From positions 248,001 through 312,000 of the forward strand of contig JBCBMW010000002.1 of NCBI GenBank assembly GCA_039822105.1: 64,000 bases of DNA, written 5' to 3'. Positions 44,332 through 51,922 of this stretch are shown here, one piece after another. Each line of letters opens with the position of its first letter. The first letter of the stretch is position 1. Under the pieces are notes generated by a model. That model was not told where the DNA came from, did not search any database, and saw only the letters and a list, made by a program, of their open reading frames with translations. This stretch comes from Parvularcula sp039822105 (GTDB taxonomy: Bacteria; Pseudomonadota; Alphaproteobacteria; Caulobacterales; Parvularculaceae). A program made the translations under genes and the position numbers.

Positions 44332-45534
44332 CTACCCTTCCAGCACGCGAGCGACAAAGTCCACGGTCCGGCGGGTGGCCTCTGCAAACTGGACCTCGGT
44401 GGCCTTGAAAGCACCGAAATCTTCAAACTCTTCCGGCCGCATGCCGTCGAACTCGAACGCTTGCCGAAAGTAGGGTATGCGCAGCAGCTTCTCCATGACG
44501 TCCCTGGGCGCTTCTTCCTCAACTGCATGCGGATCAAATGGCGGAAGACGATCCTCGGCCTGCATGAGTTGGGCGATGTAGGACGGCGGACAGGTATAGA
44601 CGAAGTCACCACCAGCGAGCTTTTCAATATGCCAGCTCGATGCCTTGCCTGACGATGGGTCATCAATCACGCGCATTGAGCATTGCAGCATCTTCGATGG
44701 GTGATCATCCGCTTGCGCCTTAAAGTAAGCGCGCTTCATCACCGCCATCTCGCCATAGAGGATTTCCTCTGGTGAGAGGCCGACGCCTCGCGCTTCGGCC
44801 TGCCAGGAGAGATCACCGATGTTCCCAAGGCGGGACGACATGTGGGTGATCACTGAACGCCATCCGCTGAGATCGACACCGTTGGCCTCCGCCCGCTTCA
44901 AACCCTTTGAAACGGCATCCATGCACCGCATGTACTGGGGTACGGTGAAGGACGTGGTGTTGTTCGTGGCAATGCCGCGCGCGGTCAGCTCTTCAATCAC
45001 TTCGTACCCGGCCTTTGATCCAGGGATCTTGACCATCACGTTCTCGCCTTGAGCCGCAATCTCGAGCCCCTGCTCAAGCATGCGGTCACCATCGGTCACG
45101 AGTCGTGGGTCAACCTGTCCAGATAAAAAGCCAAAACGCCTTTGCGACGTCTTGAAAACGGGAAGAAGGAGCTCAGCGCCGCGCTTGACGATATCTAGGT
45201 ATACAGACCAATAGGTCGCCTCAACATCATCGGTCGACAAACGGCTTCGCGTCGCTTTGATCTCACCCGCCCAGAACACAGGGTCACCCTCAAGAGCTTG
45301 AAGGCTCAGAGGAGGGTTGGTGGTGACGCCGCGGAATCCCATCTGGCCTGTTGTCTTGATGCTGGCTGGATCCATCAACCGTGTGAGCTGCTCAGCCCAA
45401 AGATCATGTTTATCGGCAGGTGCAGCTTCGAGAGTGCGCCTCTTCCACGCATCATAAACCAATGGAGAACTGTCCCACCAAATCTCACACTGAGGATTGG
45501 TGGCAGCAAGACGCTCAAGCACATGTGCAGTCAT
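44332..45534 (-). CDS. Transaldolase-family enzyme
   Basis: 400 residues, longer than fructose-6-phosphate aldolases and similar to actinobacterial transaldolases. The Schiff-base lysine is in ENVMVKIPGSKAGYEV, followed by ATNNTTSFTVPQ. The N-terminal FRGVTTNPPLSLQA is also typical. It could transfer or release dihydroxyacetone from a ketose (phosphate). Because dhaK and dhaL lie immediately upstream, release of free dihydroxyacetone is an attractive but unproven idea. GAGGAG precedes the ATG. A motif copy is found at 45616-45633. Confidence 0.85.
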   Translation of the reverse strand: MTAHVLERLAATNPQCEIWWDSSPLVYDAWKRRTLEAAPADKHDLWAEQLTRLMDPASIKTTGQMGFRGVTTNPPLSLQALEGDPVFWAGEIKATRSRLSTDDVEATYWSVYLDIVKRGAELLLPVFKTSQRRFGFLSGQVDPRLVTDGDRMLEQGLEIAAQGENVMVKIPGSKAGYEVIEELTARGIATNNTTSFTVPQYMRCMDAVSKGLKRAEANGVDLSGWRSVITHMSSRLGNIGDLSWQAEARGVGLSPEEILYGEMAVMKRAYFKAQADDHPSKMLQCSMRVIDDPSSGKASSWHIEKLAGGDFVYTCPPSYIAQLMQAEDRLPPFDPHAVEEEAPRDVMEKLLRIPYFRQAFEFDGMRPEEFEDFGAFKATEVQFAEATRRTVDFVARVLEG

Positions 45535-45615
45535 CGCACTATCTCCTCTGTTGGAGATTAGTCTTACAACTCAAAGGCGCGATAACTCGAACACTATTTA
45601 CGCATTTCAACCTTC

Positions 45616-45633
45616 ATTCCCACAATACAGAAA
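45616..45633. promoter_or_regulatory. Candidate IclR operator before transaldolase gene
   Basis: ATTCCCACAATACAGAAA shares TTCCCACA and GAAA with the aldolase-operon site and CCACAAT with the 41520 site. It is the least symmetric copy. It lies 82-99 bases before the transaldolase start in the 105-base gap after dhaK, suggesting a separate promoter for transaldolase and GntP genes. Confidence 0.4.
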
Positions 45634-45639
45634 CAAGAC

Positions 45640-46635
45640 TTAGAAAACGCGGATTGGCACCTCTGCGGGGGCCGCCAAGAGCCCTTCGAGCTCGTCATCG
45701 AGCTTGAGCAGCGTGAGGGAGAAGCCATTCATCTCAAGGGCCGTGCAGTACTCCCCAACATAGTTCCTCACAATCGTCAGCCCACGCTGCTGAGCGAGCA
45801 GCGCCGCCTTTCGATAGAGAAGGTAGAGTTCGCTGATAGGTGTACCGCCCAGACCATTGAGCATCAGCGCAACACGGTCACCCTCCGCAAACGGCAGGTC
45901 ACCAGCGACCAGGTCAAAGACATCTTCAACGATCTCGTCGGCTTGGCCCGTGCTCTTGCGTGCCCGGCCCGGCTCACCGTGAATGCCGACGCCGAACTCC
46001 ATTTCACCGTCCGCAAGCGTGAAGATTGGTTCCTGCTTTGCAGGTGGTCGGCATCCTGACAATGCAACGCCCATGGAGCGCACATTGGCATTCACCTTCT
46101 CGCCCAAGGAGACTAGCGCCTCGAGGTCACGCCCCTCCTGCGAGGCAGCTCCGCACGCTTTGATCACGAAGAAGTTGCCCGCGACACCGCGCCGGCCCAC
46201 CGTATGCGTTGAATCCTGCACCGCCACGTCGTCGTCGATCACAACTATGCCGACTTTGATGCCTTCAGCCTCCGCCATTTCCTGGGCCATGTCCCAGTTC
46301 ATGCGGTCGCCCTGGTAGTTGTTGACGAGGTAGAGCACGCCCTTGGGACCGTTCATCTGCCGAATGCAGGCGAGACATTGATCCATGGACGGGGCAGCGA
46401 AGACGCCTCCGGGCACGGCCGCATCGAGCATACCTTTGCCGACGGCCATGACATGGGCAGGCTCATGACCCGACCCCGACCCCTGGATCACCATGACCCG
46501 GCCTGCGTCAGGCGTTGCGGCTGCACGGACGATGTTGTGCTCTTGATCCCATGCCAGGGTCTCGGGATTGGCAAGGGCAAGGCCCTCGAGCATTTCGGGT
46601 ACGAATTTTCCGGGATCGTTGACAAACTTTTGCAT
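45640..46635 (-). CDS. dhaK: Dihydroxyacetone kinase subunit DhaK
   Basis: 331 residues with the DhaK substrate-binding fold. SGSGHEPAH carries His57 and GVGIHGEPGR carries His219, equivalent to the residue that covalently binds dihydroxyacetone in Escherichia DhaK (His218). NYQGDRMN supplies the catalytic Asp110. It works with DhaL, encoded 9 bases upstream in the operon. The real substrate may be dihydroxyacetone or a related ketose such as erythrulose, since split DhaK/DhaL kinases of sugar loci vary. Confidence 0.92.
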   Translation of the reverse strand: MQKFVNDPGKFVPEMLEGLALANPETLAWDQEHNIVRAAATPDAGRVMVIQGSGSGHEPAHVMAVGKGMLDAAVPGGVFAAPSMDQCLACIRQMNGPKGVLYLVNNYQGDRMNWDMAQEMAEAEGIKVGIVVIDDDVAVQDSTHTVGRRGVAGNFFVIKACGAASQEGRDLEALVSLGEKVNANVRSMGVALSGCRPPAKQEPIFTLADGEMEFGVGIHGEPGRARKSTGQADEIVEDVFDLVAGDLPFAEGDRVALMLNGLGGTPISELYLLYRKAALLAQQRGLTIVRNYVGEYCTALEMNGFSLTLLKLDDELEGLLAAPAEVPIRVF

Positions 46636-46644
46636 TGGTTTCTC

Positions 46645-47283
46645 CTACGCCGCCGCGCCAGAACGATCGTGCCAGTGGGTCGCGACACGCTTGGTCATCA
46701 TCGCAACAGCCACCGTACCAGGATCAAGTGTCCCGATAGAGCGCTCTCCAGTGAACGACTGACGACCACGGCGCGCCTCGAGATGCTTGGTATCTTCCAC
46801 GGCCTTTTCCGCCGCTTGTAGGCATGCCGTCAGCGGATCATCTTGGTGGCTGGCTTCAAAGGCGCGCGCCATTGGGGCCAGGGCATCGAGAAGTGTCTTA
46901 TCACCCTCCTCGGCCCCGCCGCGGGCCTTGATCCCGTCGATGGCCTTCTCGAAGATCTCAACGATATCGTTCGCCTCAAGAGTGTCTTTGTCACGGGCGA
47001 CGATGCCCGCACGCATAAAGGCCGTTCCCCAAATCGGACCGGAACAACCGCCGACGGTGCTCGTGATCGTTTGGGAAATGCCGAGGAAGAACGATCCAAT
47101 GGACGTCCGATCAAACGTGTCCCAGCGCTCTTCAATCGCCCGAAAGCCGTTGGCCAGTGATGTGCCAAAGTCCGCGTCACCGACCACGCCATCGAGCTCA
47201 CAGAAGTAAGCTTCGTTTTCCAGCGCCGTGTCGCTCATCGCTTTGACCGCCACTTCTACATCTTCCAGCGTCACTGCTCTCAC
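46645..47283 (-). CDS. dhaL: Dihydroxyacetone kinase nucleotide-binding subunit DhaL
   Basis: 212 residues, all-helical. The magnesium/ADP-binding Asp triad is LDGVVGDADFG, with SGPIWGTAF and LDPGTVAVAMM also conserved. No DhaM (PTS phosphotransfer) gene is present in the window, so this may be an ATP-dependent split kinase rather than a PTS-dependent one. The usual GDGDxG reads GDADFG. The GTG start follows GGGAG. It lies 23 bases after the HAD phosphatase gene. Confidence 0.9.
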   Translation of the reverse strand: MRAVTLEDVEVAVKAMSDTALENEAYFCELDGVVGDADFGTSLANGFRAIEERWDTFDRTSIGSFFLGISQTITSTVGGCSGPIWGTAFMRAGIVARDKDTLEANDIVEIFEKAIDGIKARGGAEEGDKTLLDALAPMARAFEASHQDDPLTACLQAAEKAVEDTKHLEARRGRQSFTGERSIGTLDPGTVAVAMMTKRVATHWHDRSGAAA

Positions 47284-47306
47284 GATGTTCTCCCTGTCCT
47301 TTATCC

Positions 47307-48008
47307 TTACTCGCCGATCAACTCGTCGAGCGATACAGATCCTTCGCCGTCACCAAGTTCTGGCAGAACGCGATAGGCACCGGCGAAGTCTTCTTCTGCC
47401 GTGTACGCACTGGTTGTCACGACACAGCGGCATCCAGCAGCCACCGCAGCCGCACAACCGATTTCACTGTCCTCAATCACAAGGCACTCATCGGCTGCCA
47501 CATTGAGCTTCTCCTGCGCCAAGAGGTAGATCTCCGGATCAGGTTTCTTGCGCGAGACAATATCGCCCGCCAGAACCGCCGTAAACTGAGAAGCGCGCTC
47601 GTGCCCAAGAAGGGCAACGCAGCTCTCGACTGACTCCAGCTTTGATGTCGAACAGACAGCCAGCTGCATGTTGAGCGCCAGCGCGCGGTCAACAAACCGG
47701 CTGACGCCGGGGCGGAGGCTCAGGCTTCCCTCCTTCATAAGGTCGAGGAAAGCATCCGACTTCACCCGGTGAAGGTCTTTAACGAAGGCATCACGATCGC
47801 GGGCATGCTCTGGCCAGCCGGTATCGTCAAAATAAGCCCGGATCCGCTCCTTGCCGCCGGCGACTTGGAGCATTTTGGAATAGAACGGCACATCCCACTC
47901 GATATCCAAACCGGCAGCGCGAAAGGCCGTGTTGAATGCAACCCTGTGGCCGTCGCGCTCTGTGTCGACCAAAACGCCATCACAGTCGAAAATCAGAGCT
48001 CGGCGCAT
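47307..48008 (-). CDS. HAD-superfamily phosphatase/phosphomutase, CbbY-like
   Basis: 233 residues. Motif I is FDCDGVLVDTE (nucleophile Asp8, acid/base Asp10), motif II VCSTSK, motif III KKPDPEIY, motif IV IEDSEIGCAAAVAAG. The helical cap after motif I places it with beta-phosphoglucomutase/CbbY-type enzymes. It could dephosphorylate or isomerise a sugar phosphate in the pathway. Its ATG overlaps the aldolase stop by one base (TGATG), so it is translationally coupled to it. Confidence 0.88.
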   Translation of the reverse strand: MRRALIFDCDGVLVDTERDGHRVAFNTAFRAAGLDIEWDVPFYSKMLQVAGGKERIRAYFDDTGWPEHARDRDAFVKDLHRVKSDAFLDLMKEGSLSLRPGVSRFVDRALALNMQLAVCSTSKLESVESCVALLGHERASQFTAVLAGDIVSRKKPDPEIYLLAQEKLNVAADECLVIEDSEIGCAAAVAAGCRCVVTTSAYTAEEDFAGAYRVLPELGDGEGSVSLDELIGE

Positions 48009-48886
48009 CAGGCCACCAGCTTCATCATGGCCTGGCCTTTGCCGGCCGAGCCAAACTGCTCAAGCTTGCTGATAAACAAGCTCTTGAGCGCTGAATGCTG
48101 CGCCTCGATGTAACACAGCGGCTCGTAATCATCTTTATGCGCCTGTTTATGATCGACGAAGCTGTCGACAAACACGTGCTTCAGCGCTGTCGATATATTG
48201 ATCTTTGCACAGCCGAGCGCGATCGCCCGCTGGAACGTTTCATCGCTGAGCCCTGTGCCGCCATGAAGAGCCATGGGCACACCGGTTCGACGGTTGATGT
48301 CCTCTATCAGATCGAACCGGACGTTCGGCTCACCCTTGTAATAGCCATGCGCGGTGCCGATCGCGCCAGCAAAGGCGGCGAGTTCAAGCTTTGAACAGAA
48401 ATCCTCAGCCTCAGCGGGATCAGTCAAACCGGCGTCTTCCATCGACACCACGATGTCCTCTTCGACACCGCCAATTTCGCCGATCTCAGCCTCAATGCCG
48501 ATACCCGCCTCGTTGGCCCAGTCGTTGACCTGGCGCGTGATCGAAAGGTTCTCTGTATACGGCTTATCTGAGGCATCGATCATCACCGATGTCCAGCCCA
48601 TGTCGATGCAGGTCTTGATCATCGACAGATCTTTGCCGTGGTCGAGATGCAAGACGACCGGCACCGCGACGTCGCCTGCCAAATGGCGCATCCATGAGAC
48701 GAGCAGGTCATGGCCATAAAACCGGATTGTCTTGGCCGAGGTTTGAATGATCACCGGCGAGTCTGCTTCGACCGCCGCATCCACCATCGCGCGCATGGAG
48801 TTGAAGTCGACCGGATTGAACGCAGCCACCGCATATTGGCCGGCCAACGCTTCCGATAAGACCGGCTTGATACTGACTAGAGCCAC
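48008..48886 (-). CDS. Class II (zinc) fructose/tagatose-bisphosphate-type aldolase
   Basis: 292 residues. Zinc ligands and active-site blocks are LHLDHGKD, EIGEIGG, IGTAHGYYKG and ALHGGTGLSDE, followed by KINISTALK. The family cleaves a ketose (bis)phosphate to DHAP and an aldehyde; the GatY/KbaY/FbaA choice cannot be made here. It heads the operon aldolase-HAD-dhaL-dhaK, where DhaK/DhaL would make further DHAP. The GTG start follows GGAG at 7 bases. The best motif palindrome lies 72 bases upstream. Confidence 0.9.
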   Translation of the reverse strand: MALVSIKPVLSEALAGQYAVAAFNPVDFNSMRAMVDAAVEADSPVIIQTSAKTIRFYGHDLLVSWMRHLAGDVAVPVVLHLDHGKDLSMIKTCIDMGWTSVMIDASDKPYTENLSITRQVNDWANEAGIGIEAEIGEIGGVEEDIVVSMEDAGLTDPAEAEDFCSKLELAAFAGAIGTAHGYYKGEPNVRFDLIEDINRRTGVPMALHGGTGLSDETFQRAIALGCAKINISTALKHVFVDSFVDHKQAHKDDYEPLCYIEAQHSALKSLFISKLEQFGSAGKGQAMMKLVA

Positions 48887-48955
48887 GTGTTTTCTCCAAG
48901 TCTATGACGTCTCTATCAAAGCCCAACGCGCGCAGGTTGTCCGGGCCCTGGGGCA

Positions 48956-48977
48956 CCTTTCCCACATGGCGGAAAGG
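48956..48977. promoter_or_regulatory. Candidate IclR operator before aldolase operon
   Basis: Perfect 7-bp arms CCTTTCC (48956-48962) and GGAAAGG (48971-48977) flank CACATGGC. The core TTTCCCACATGGCGGAAA is the clearest copy of the locus motif. It lies about 70 bases before the aldolase start in a 128-base gap. Confidence 0.6.
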
Positions 48978-49014
48978 CCCAGCGTCTGACGCAAAACCCC
49001 GCCCAGCTAAGGGT

Positions 49015-49461
49015 CTAGTTCTGCGCAGGCACGGCGTGCGATACCAGCAGGATCAGGGGATCCGGGCCTGTGTTTTCCCACCAGTGCGAGAGCGTCTTCG
49101 GCTCCGTCGCAACGTCGCCAGCCCGGCGCTCCAGCGCGACGGCACAGTCGGATCGCCGCTCCGTCGCCTCACCTGAAAGGACGTAGGCGTAGCCTTGCAC
49201 GTCCCCATGGCCGTGCAAGAGGACGTGACCCCCAGGCGCAACGGTGAGCTCAAAGAACCGCTTCGCCACGTCTCCGGCCAGCACAGGCGAGATGTTCACG
49301 AGCGCCAGCTCGCGGATGCTCACCCCCACCGATTCCTCAGGCCCCTGCACGTCTCGCGCTTCAACGATGTGCTCTTCAGGACAGGCGCTGAGAGCTTTGG
49401 TGGAAAGCGCCAAGGCGGTTGCTGCGACAATCGCCGCTGAACTGAAACGCTCCGCCTTCAT
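49015..49461 (-). CDS. Secreted cupin-domain protein
   Basis: 148 residues: signal peptide ending KALSA, then a small beta-barrel cupin with HGHGDVQGYAYVLSGEA, including metal-binding-type histidines, and later SHWWENTGPDPL. It follows the exported enolase-superfamily gene with one base between stop and start, so expression is coupled and both products are periplasmic. It could be an isomerase, epimerase or sugar-binding cupin; no precise function can be assigned. Confidence 0.75.
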   Translation of the reverse strand: MKAERFSSAAIVAATALALSTKALSACPEEHIVEARDVQGPEESVGVSIRELALVNISPVLAGDVAKRFFELTVAPGGHVLLHGHGDVQGYAYVLSGEATERRSDCAVALERRAGDVATEPKTLSHWWENTGPDPLILLVSHAVPAQN

Positions 49462-49462
49462 C

Positions 49463-50656
49463 CTAAGCCACCCGATACCGTTCGATCAGATCAGGATCAG
49501 GCTCCATGCCGAGCCCCGGCTCCATCGGGACAATCACCTCACCATTCTTGAGGGGAAGCGGCGTCAGTGCGGGGTTAAAGTCCCGCGCCTTCTTCGGGTA
49601 GGTCTCAAGCACCAGACCGTTGGGCAGGGATGCAAAGACGTGGACGTTCATGTGCCCGTAGCCATGCGGAGCAATGGGAACGTGGTAAGCGGAACAAAGC
49701 GCTGCGATTTTGCGCATTTCGGTGATCCCGCCAGCCTTGATCGTATCAGGGTTCATGATATCGCAGGCGTCGTTGGTGAGGAGATCAAGCGCGCCCCAGC
49801 GGGTGTACTCGTTCTCACCTGCTGTGATTGGCATGCTGAGCTCTTCCTTCACCTCAGCGTTGCCGCGCCAGTCGTAAGGCATCACCGGCTCTTCGAACCA
49901 ATAAAGATCCTGGTCCTCCACCATCCGCCCAAAGCGAATGGCCTCATAGGCAGACTGGTAGCCGTTGTTCGCATCCACCATGATGCCGATGTCGGGGCCC
50001 AGGGCTCGCCGCACCGCCCTGACCCGCTCTGCGTCATCGGCTGGGGACAGCGCACCGACCTTCATCTTCACAACGCGAAAGCCCTCATCCACGTAGCTTT
50101 CCATCTCCGCCACAAGTTCGGGGATCCCTTTGCCCTCGGCATAATATCCGCCTGCTGCATAAGCGGGGATTGCCTCCCGGTAGGTGCCAAGAAGGCGGTG
50201 CACCGGCTGGTCCATTGCCTTGCCGACAATGTCCCAAACCGCCAGATCGACACTGCCAATGGCGTGGATCTCATTGCCCTTCGCCACCGGTTTGCGCTCA
50301 TGGAAATACATGTGGTCCCATGCCTCTTCGACATTGAGAAGATTCAAGCCGCGGATTTTTCTGGCCATGCCTTTGATGTCGTTGACGTTGCCCTTGACCA
50401 TCGCGACACCATCGATGCCTTCATTGGTCTTGAGACGGAGGAATGTGGATTTCGGCTTCTTCCCGCCCGACGACTTGATAGCATTCCATGTCTTGGGGGT
50501 CGCCTTGGGGAACTTAAGGGTGAAGACCTCGATATCGGTGATCCGGATCTCACGCTTGACGGATGCCATTGCCGCTTGCGACGCGGCAGGGCCGGCAAGA
50601 AGACCGGCACCGACGGCCGGAATCGACATCAAAGCATCGCGGCGACTGACAATCAT
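49463..50656 (-). CDS. Tat-exported mandelate racemase-type dehydratase/racemase
   Basis: 397 residues from ATG 50656, which follows GGGAG; a longer frame upstream lacks a ribosome site and would hide the signal. VSRRDALMSIPAVGAGLL is a twin-arginine signal (Arg5-Arg6) with an Ala-x-Ala site near residue 30. The active site is complete: Lys197-Met-Lys199, metal ligands Asp228, Glu255, Glu281, and dyad Asp304/His331 with the 27-residue spacing of mandelate racemase. A sugar-acid dehydratase or epimerase is most likely. It is only a distant relative of the enolase-superfamily protein at 35202. Confidence 0.87.
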   Translation of the reverse strand: MIVSRRDALMSIPAVGAGLLAGPAASQAAMASVKREIRITDIEVFTLKFPKATPKTWNAIKSSGGKKPKSTFLRLKTNEGIDGVAMVKGNVNDIKGMARKIRGLNLLNVEEAWDHMYFHERKPVAKGNEIHAIGSVDLAVWDIVGKAMDQPVHRLLGTYREAIPAYAAGGYYAEGKGIPELVAEMESYVDEGFRVVKMKVGALSPADDAERVRAVRRALGPDIGIMVDANNGYQSAYEAIRFGRMVEDQDLYWFEEPVMPYDWRGNAEVKEELSMPITAGENEYTRWGALDLLTNDACDIMNPDTIKAGGITEMRKIAALCSAYHVPIAPHGYGHMNVHVFASLPNGLVLETYPKKARDFNPALTPLPLKNGEVIVPMEPGLGMEPDPDLIERYRVA

Positions 50657-50742
50657 AGGGTACTCCCAAGGGGCCCATCGGCCCGATTTCGCTGGAGAAT
50701 GTTCAGGCGCTGGGCCGACCCGGGCAACGAAGAAGTCCTGGG

Positions 50743-50759
50743 TTTCCACAAAGCGGAAA
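50743..50759. promoter_or_regulatory. Candidate IclR operator before exported dehydratase
   Basis: TTTCCACAAAGCGGAAA has perfect TTTCC/GGAAA arms around ACAAAGC. It lies 87-103 bases before the dehydratase start and about 90 before ada on the other strand. It is one of the two strongest copies of the locus motif. Confidence 0.6.
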
Positions 50760-50845
50760 GCCCGCAGGCGCTGGCACACGCGCACCCGAATTCAACAACA
50801 AGAAACGGAGCGTCGAGGGTTCAGCTTTGCAGTATGACCTGCCCC

Positions 50846-51922
50846 ATGAGCACCAACGATCAGCTTTCCGAAAAGATCATGCGCAAGGCCGTGCGCGAGC
50901 GTGACCAGACCTATGACGGCCAGTTCGTCTATGCCGTGATCACCACCGGAGTCTTTTGCCGCCCCAGTTGTGCGGCGCGGCCCGCCAAACCCGAGAACCT
51001 TCGCTTCTATAGAACCATTGCCGAGGCCAAAGCCGCAGGCTTCCGGCCGTGCAAAAGGTGCAAGCCAGACGACCCCAACCGTGACGTCGCCCGCATGGCT
51101 GAACTCGCTCGCTTCATTGAGACCCATGCCGACGAAAAGATCACGCTCAGCGATCTCGCCGAACGGCAAGGTCTTTCCCCTGGACATCTTCAAAGGAACT
51201 TCAAAGCCGTGTTTGGACTCTCCCCAAAAGCCTATCAGGACGCAGCGCGCCTCGGGCGTCTCAAGGATTTGCTGAAATCAGGCGACAGCATCGCAGGAGC
51301 CATTTTCGAAGCCGGATACGGATCATCGAGCCGCGTTTACGAGAAGGCCGCGCAGCATATCGGCATGACGCCCAAAAGCTATCGCTCCGGCGGCACTGGC
51401 GAGACGATCCACTACGCGTGCCGACCAACGGGGCTCGGTCACCTGATGATGGCCGCCACCGAGAAAGGCGTTTGCTTTGTCATGTTCGGTGATGCGGAGG
51501 AAGCGCTCTTCCATCAACTGCATACGGAGTTTCCAAACGCGACGCTGGTTGGAAAGGACCAGAGCGAGGACCCGCTGCTTGATGACTGGATGAGCGCGCT
51601 CGAACGCCACCTCAGCGACGGTGCACCGCGCCCGGACTTACCGCTCGATTTGCGCGGGACGGCTTTCCAAATGAAGGTCTGGCGCTTTCTCATGAGCATT
51701 CCTGACGGCGATGTTGTGAGCTACGCCGAGGTGGCGGCCGGGATCGACCAACCGAGCGCCGTGAGAGCCGCCGCCTCCGCATGCGGAAAGAACAGGGTTG
51801 CTGTCCTCGTGCCGTGTCACCGCGTGTTGAGAGGTGACGGCAGCGTGGGCGGCTACCGTTGGGGGCTCGACCGAAAACGCGCCCTGATCGATGCCGAACG
51901 ACGCTCAGCGAGTGCCACATGA
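50846..51922 (+). CDS. ada: Bifunctional Ada: regulator and O6-methylguanine methyltransferase
   Basis: 358 residues in three parts. The N-terminal zinc domain has four cysteines in FCRPSCAAR and CKRCKP and removes methyl groups from phosphotriesters. An AraC-type helix-turn-helix follows (SDLAERQGLSPGHLQRNFKAVFGLSPKAY). The C-terminal methyltransferase has active-site PCHRV. It would sense alkylation and activate repair genes. ATG 50846 or 50834 are both possible starts; neither has a strong ribosome site. A much longer open frame running back over the antisense of the preceding gene is not real. Its stop overlaps the next gene as ATGA. Confidence 0.95.
   Translation: MSTNDQLSEKIMRKAVRERDQTYDGQFVYAVITTGVFCRPSCAARPAKPENLRFYRTIAEAKAAGFRPCKRCKPDDPNRDVARMAELARFIETHADEKITLSDLAERQGLSPGHLQRNFKAVFGLSPKAYQDAARLGRLKDLLKSGDSIAGAIFEAGYGSSSRVYEKAAQHIGMTPKSYRSGGTGETIHYACRPTGLGHLMMAATEKGVCFVMFGDAEEALFHQLHTEFPNATLVGKDQSEDPLLDDWMSALERHLSDGAPRPDLPLDLRGTAFQMKVWRFLMSIPDGDVVSYAEVAAGIDQPSAVRAAASACGKNRVAVLVPCHRVLRGDGSVGGYRWGLDRKRALIDAERRSASAT

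Noticed and set aside
44332..48886. Sulfoquinovose (sulfo-transaldolase) pathway
   Set aside because: A transaldolase alone suggested it, but no sulfoquinovosidase, sulfoquinovose isomerase, sulfolactaldehyde enzyme or sulfonate exporter is nearby.
35202..50656. Classical galactonate/gluconate Entner-Doudoroff locus
   Set aside because: No 2-keto-3-deoxy-sugar-acid kinase or aldolase gene is present, and the dehydratase-like enzymes are exported.
49244..50833. Long open frame continuous with ada that would add about 530 N-terminal residues
   Set aside because: It runs antisense over the well-supported cupin and dehydratase genes, shows no domain, and Ada homologues start near 50834-50879.
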